Assembly (NCBI GenBank): GCA_958298945.1
Contig: OY282607.1
Location: 33,761,000 to 33,824,999, forward strand
Length of the DNA stretch: 64,000 nucleotides
From: Atherix ibis
Lineage: Eukaryota > Arthropoda > Insecta > Diptera > Athericidae
Direction of reading: 5' to 3'
Position numbers and translations under genes: made by a program. Positions 59,901 to 64,000 of this stretch are shown here, in pieces (position 1 is the stretch's first letter; every line of letters starts with the position of its first letter). The notes under the pieces are model-generated. The model did not search any database, was not told where the DNA came from, and was given only the letters and a program-made list of their open reading frames with translations.

Positions 59901-61173
59901 TTGGGTGTATAACTTAAAAATGCGGGATTGACAACAGATAGCATAACTTTTACACATGGTTTGTGTTAATAATAACTCATATGGCATTTTGGAGGTTAAA
60001 CATCTGTCATTCATTCTCGATTAGTCATTGAACGAAATAGTGTAAACAGCAAAGTTTTTTTTTGCTACAAAAATGTCGAATTGCGTACCAAAAAAGTCCC
60101 ATTTGCGGGAAGTGTTGATTTACTTCTTCAATTTGAAGATTGCCCATTCGATTGCTCACCGAAGCTTATCCTGAATATGTTCCATCGATTTCAACGTGCG
60201 AGAGATGGTTTGTGCGGTTCAGAAGTGGTTCAGAAGTGGTGATTGACACGGAAGACAAAGAACGACCAGGTCAGCCAAAAAAGTTTGAAGATGAAGATTT
60301 GGAGGCATTACTCGACGAAGACTGTTGTCGAACTCAAGAAGAAATTGCAAAATCATTGGGAGTCACTCAAGCAGCCATTTCAAAACGTTTGAAAGCAGCA
60401 GGATTCATCCAAAAGCAAGGAAATTGGGTCCCATATGAATTGAAGCCGAGAGACGTTGAAAGGCGATTTTGCATGTCCGAAATGCTGCTTGAACGGCAGA
60501 AAAAGAAGTCGTTTTTGAATCGAATCATTACTGGCGACGAAAAATGGATTCATTACGACAACCCAAAGCGCAAAAAATCGTATGTGAAGCCCGGCCAACC
60601 AGCCAAATCAACGCCAAAGCCAAATATCCATGGCGCCAAGGTAATGCTCTGTATTTGGTGGGATCAGAAGGGTGTGATCTATTATGAGCTATTGAAATCG
60701 GGCCAGGCGATCACAGGCGACCTCTACCGAACACAATTAATCCGTTTGAAGCGAGCATTGGCCGAAAAACGCCCGGAATATGCGACCAGACACGAAGCCA
60801 TAATTTTCCATCATGACAACGCTCGGCCTCATGTTGCAAGACCGGTTAAAAATTATTTAGAAAACAGTGGCTGGGAAGTTTTGCCTCACTCGCCTTATAG
60901 CCCAGACCTTGCCCCGTCCGACTACCATTTGTTTAGATCAATGCAAAACGCCCTCACCGGAATACGCTTCACTTCAGAACAGGGCATCAAAAATTGGCTC
61001 GATTCATTCTTGGCCTCAAAACTGGAGCAGTTTTTTTGGCGCGGAATCCATATGTTGCCAGAGAGATGGGAAAAAGTAGTGGCTTCCGATGGACAATACT
61101 TTGAATAAAATATTTTTTCAAAATAACACTCAAAGTTTGCCAAAAATCCCGCATTTAATAAAATATAAATTAA
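59901..61173 (+). mobile_element. Mauritiana-type mariner, copy 2
   Basis: The left end TTGGGTGTATAACTTAAAAA begins at 59901 after TA (59899-59900). The right end keeps CCCGCATTT (61149-61157), but the last 15 or so bases have drifted to an A/T-rich version; TA at 61174-61175 closes it. The same TA starts the family N element to the right. The 1273-bp element is oriented opposite to copy 1. Confidence 0.88.
60073..61108 (+). pseudogene. Mauritiana-type mariner transposase, same frame break
   Basis: The ATG at 60073 opens MSNCVPKKSHLREVLIYFFN and stops at 60174 after the frame break near 60148. The body from 60140 is open for 322 codons up to TAA at 61108, headed by TTG with a TGA just upstream. 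It differs from copy 1 at about 12 residues (for instance Ser81 for Leu, Met112 for Ile, Lys123 for Glu, Ala228 for Thr). Asp133, Asp226 and Asp261, WVPYEL and the complete C-terminus are intact. A one-base correction would restore agreement with the family, so loss of function is probable but recent. Confidence 0.9.
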
Positions 61174-61175
61174 TA

Positions 61176-61882
61176 GTGAGGCATCTTAAGATAAATGAGC
61201 CACCACTAATAAGGAACTTCGATTTCATAAAGCATGTACATTGTTGCCTCCTAGACGTGCAGTACAAGTTTTAACATCGTCTGGTAATTACGCAACCCTA
61301 TAGAGACAAAAATAATTTGTGATTTTGTAGTACGTCACAGAAAAAGGGGGCATCTACTTTTAGGTTTAGCTTAATGAATCCGCAAGTTTTACTTACAAAA
61401 AGTCGTAACGAGTCTATGGGAAATAATCTCCTGGTATGAGGTATTTTATGAGAGATGGCTTCCCATCGATATCTGATCCAAATGTGGGCTCTTGTAAGGT
61501 AAAAACTAATGAGCAGTTCTTGGAAATCTCCGAAAGAATGATCTCAAACGTTGATGCTTTACCATGACAACACTCTCTATCACATGGTCATCTCCATCGG
61601 AAAAAGGAGTGCCTATGGCTTTCCAGCTCCCTATTGACCTGATTTAAATATATATGACTTTCTTTTTTTCCCAAAAATCAAAAAACACTTCAAAATACGT
61701 AATATTGATACAGTCAATAACATCTAAAGAAGTAAGTAGTTGAAGGTGATTCCAACACTGCTACGAAAAATATAAACAGCATCTCCTTCGATATATAACT
61801 GCCCTAATAAACTACTTCGAAGGAGTATAAATATTGATTTATGAAAATAAGAACAATCTCATTAATTTGGTGCCACACCTCG
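61176..61882 (+). mobile_element. Mariner deletion derivative (family N), both ends present
   Basis: The left end GTGAGGCATCTTAAGA (61176, after TA) and right end TGCCACACCTCG (61871-61882, before TA) delimit 707 bp. The leader block lies at about 61262-61305. LMSS followed by KSPKE (about 61510-61545) marks the helix-turn-helix/deletion junction. MLYHDNTLYH at about 61553-61582 has the second Asp. NIYDFLFFPKIKKHFKIRNI (about 61648-61707) covers the third-Asp region and beyond. The first Asp is absent. Confidence 0.78.
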
Positions 61883-64000
61883 TAAGTATCTTCAATTCAA
61901 ATATTCTTTAAAATATCTTTAATATTAGAAAATATTTCTTATAGCATATTTAGAATATCTTTAAAAAAATGTAATTTTTAACATACAGTCTAATAGAAAA
62001 CCTAAATGCTTTGAAGTCGATTTTCATCTGATGACATGTAAATTTGAGGCCTCATTTATGTGATTTATTATTCCAATTGATATTTTCATCTTGATTTATG
62101 AAACTTTTTCGTCATTTATCGGAAGAAAAAAAATCCATAAATATAAAATAATATGTTACTATGGAAGGAAACATTTTTGGCAAATTAACTTTATCAGAAA
62201 TTCAATGCTAAGAAAGTGTACTCATTCAAAAGTATTCAATAAAAATTTTCCATGGCAAATTGGAGTTCGAGTACAGACGATCACATAAGAGTTTATTACG
62301 CAAAAATATATATCAATAAAAAGATAATAGAAAATATTTTAAAAAATACCTTATATAAAAGCTAAAGAAGTCTGTATAAAAATGCAATCAGACACATCTG
62401 CCTGATATTATTTATTAAGATTGAAATTTTTTAGAGGAGACATCGGATTTTCAATATTGTGCAATCAACCATTCCAACATTGAAAACTTCAAATTCAGAT
62501 ATTTTTTTATCATTTCCATCTACCCCTTCAGAAGCTCTTTCTTATTGACAATATAAAACGGGATATCAATTGAATTATATATGCACGATGGAATTTTTCG
62601 ATATTATTCAAAAATATTGTCTTCAGGCTACAAATCGAATCCTTGCTTCCATACACTTATTAGTTGCTATACTTTAACGTTATCCAAGACTATATAAGGA
62701 TTTACAGAAAAATTTCCAATCACCAACTTTGGTATAAAATTTAAATCATTCGAGCAGATGTTCATCAGATTAAGCCGAAAAAGCATAAATCTGATAAATT
62801 TTCTGGTCCATAAAAAAATTAAATAAATTTCAAAATATTTTTCGTCCTTTTCGATATTTATCTTGGTATTTGGGAAATTATTTATAGACTCCACCACAAT
62901 CGAAAAGTTACTGGTATTTGTCATTTAAATGGCCCGTGGTCAAATCAGCCTTTAAAAATTCATAGAAACACAAAAGCAGATTCACTTAAGCAGCTGTTTT
63001 TATTTTAAAAACGAGAGTCGGAAAGATTCTTTTTCAAGTGAATACTAATTTCACATATATAAAGAGCGTCATAGCTAGTACGATGTTCAATGAAACCAAC
63101 AAACTTCGGAAAAGCGCTTAACAAAACTAACTCAAAACTCAAAAAAACCTGCCAATAAGGAATAGTATTTTTGGGTATTTGAGCGACAACTTGTGGAGTC
63201 TTCACCATAAATTTTTGCCACTGTGTTTTCCAAATATGGCTCCGTGAGACTTATCACTTCTACCATAATTCAAATTACCGTTCCATGGGAAGCAAAATAC
63301 AGAGAAGACACTCAAAGCGGTCTCTGCAAGAAGCGCATGGCGGCATAAAATTTGAAAATTTACGTTTAATTTACAAATTTTAGAAGATCAGCAAAAATTG
63401 ACATTTTGAAAGAATAGATAGTGGCAGATTTGTATGGGAAAACGCTCATGGGGGGTGGGGGGGTTGTTTATATTTTTCTATTTTCTCTTTATAAATCTTC
63501 ACTCCGGGAGGAGCATTTTCAGTCGAAAGAACCATACTGCAAAATTCGCTAGATGCGCTCAAAGTAGTCACTTCAAACGCTTACAAGAAGTTTATGGAAG
63601 ATTGGCAGACTTTCATGACAATTATTTTTAAAGGCAGGCATGCTTGTAGGGTAGTATTCACTGACGATGTACATTAGGGAGGGGGGGTGTTCATTTGATC
63701 TAACTACTATCATCTTCGTACCCGAACATTACAACTAGTTTTATCGTGTCTGTTATGGAAATTTAGTTTTACTTGAGAGACCTCCAAAGAGTAAATGTTT
63801 CCCAAGGGGTAAAGGGCTGGGACAAGAGGTGGGAAGGTGAAAAAAGTGGAAGGTTATTAGTTTTAAAAAAATTGATGACGGTTGTTCTAGAGAAAAAAAT
63901 AAATACAAAAACAGACAGCAAAAAAAAAATCTGAAGACGATGCAGTTGAGAGATGAAGCAATCGTAGACCATAGTTGTGATCGAGGTGTTATTGGAACAC
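61883..64000. other. No gene recognised
   Basis: A/T-rich with two G-rich tracts (ATGGGGGGTGGGGGGGTTG at about 63448-63466 and GGGAGGGGGGGTG at about 63677-63689). Short open frames here match nothing I know. Confidence 0.55.

Noticed and set aside
60140..61108. Taking the 322-codon frame with a TTG start as a complete intact transposase
   Set aside because: A TGA sits directly upstream, the head has no ATG, and the true N-terminal coding sequence is found in another frame from ATG 60073. The gene is frame-broken.
63440..63700. G-quadruplex or telomere-like sequence
   Set aside because: Only isolated G runs are present. There are not four suitably spaced runs and no telomeric repeat unit.

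Overview
The window is AT-rich nuclear DNA from an arthropod, most likely an insect. This rests on the transposons (mauritiana- and irritans-type mariners, Jockey and R1 non-LTR retrotransposons, an insect-type 5S rRNA-like sequence) and on the long A/T runs and absence of operon-like gene packing. I cannot name the species. I see no convincing multi-exon host gene, no tRNA gene likely to be active, no CRISPR array and no bacterial or viral gene block. It reads as a gene-poor, transposon-eroded region; only a 58-codon open frame near 14.5 kb is a weak candidate for a host coding segment.

Layout. 0-5 kb: a duplicated unit with an embedded perfect palindrome (0.72-0.90), an eroded APE-type LINE (1.0-1.85), a mariner deletion derivative (1.94-2.66) and a decayed 5S-rRNA/tRNA-like composite on the minus strand (4.89-5.05). 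5-17 kb: several short mariner-derived elements, an R1 fragment (9.4-9.95), a 27-bp inverted repeat (13.39) and a DDE transposase fragment (16.5). 17-24 kb: mostly featureless A/T DNA. 24-31.3 kb: LINE remains (RNase H at 24.2-24.8, RT at 29.4-30.2), two adjoining mariner derivatives and two more DDE fragments. 33-46 kb: a roughly 430-bp repeat family, an almost full-length irritans mariner (40.47-41.74), a Jockey fragment and a second-family mariner derivative (44.12-44.79). 47-51 kb: an R1 fragment, a perfect 32-bp inverted repeat (49.77) and a LINE fragment lying inside a mariner derivative. 53-62 kb is the richest part: a mariner derivative, a LINE whose 5' end is a full-length 5S-rRNA-like sequence plus a tRNA-like 3' half (54.6-55.5), two closely related mauritiana mariners on opposite strands (55.59-56.83 and 59.90-61.17), and two Jockey copies beside them. 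61.9-64 kb shows nothing recognisable.

How the parts relate. The elements are parasites at different stages of decay rather than cooperating genes. The two mauritiana copies are the youngest: their transposase bodies differ at about 12 of 322 residues, yet both carry the same frame break near the N-terminus, so they probably spread using transposase from elsewhere. About ten short elements (family N) share termini and, in the clearest copies, the same deletion running from the helix-turn-helix to just before the second catalytic Asp, which is the pattern of a non-autonomous mariner family. The most unusual object is the 5S/tRNA-headed LINE derivative, whose head occurs a second time, decayed but co-linear, near 5 kb.
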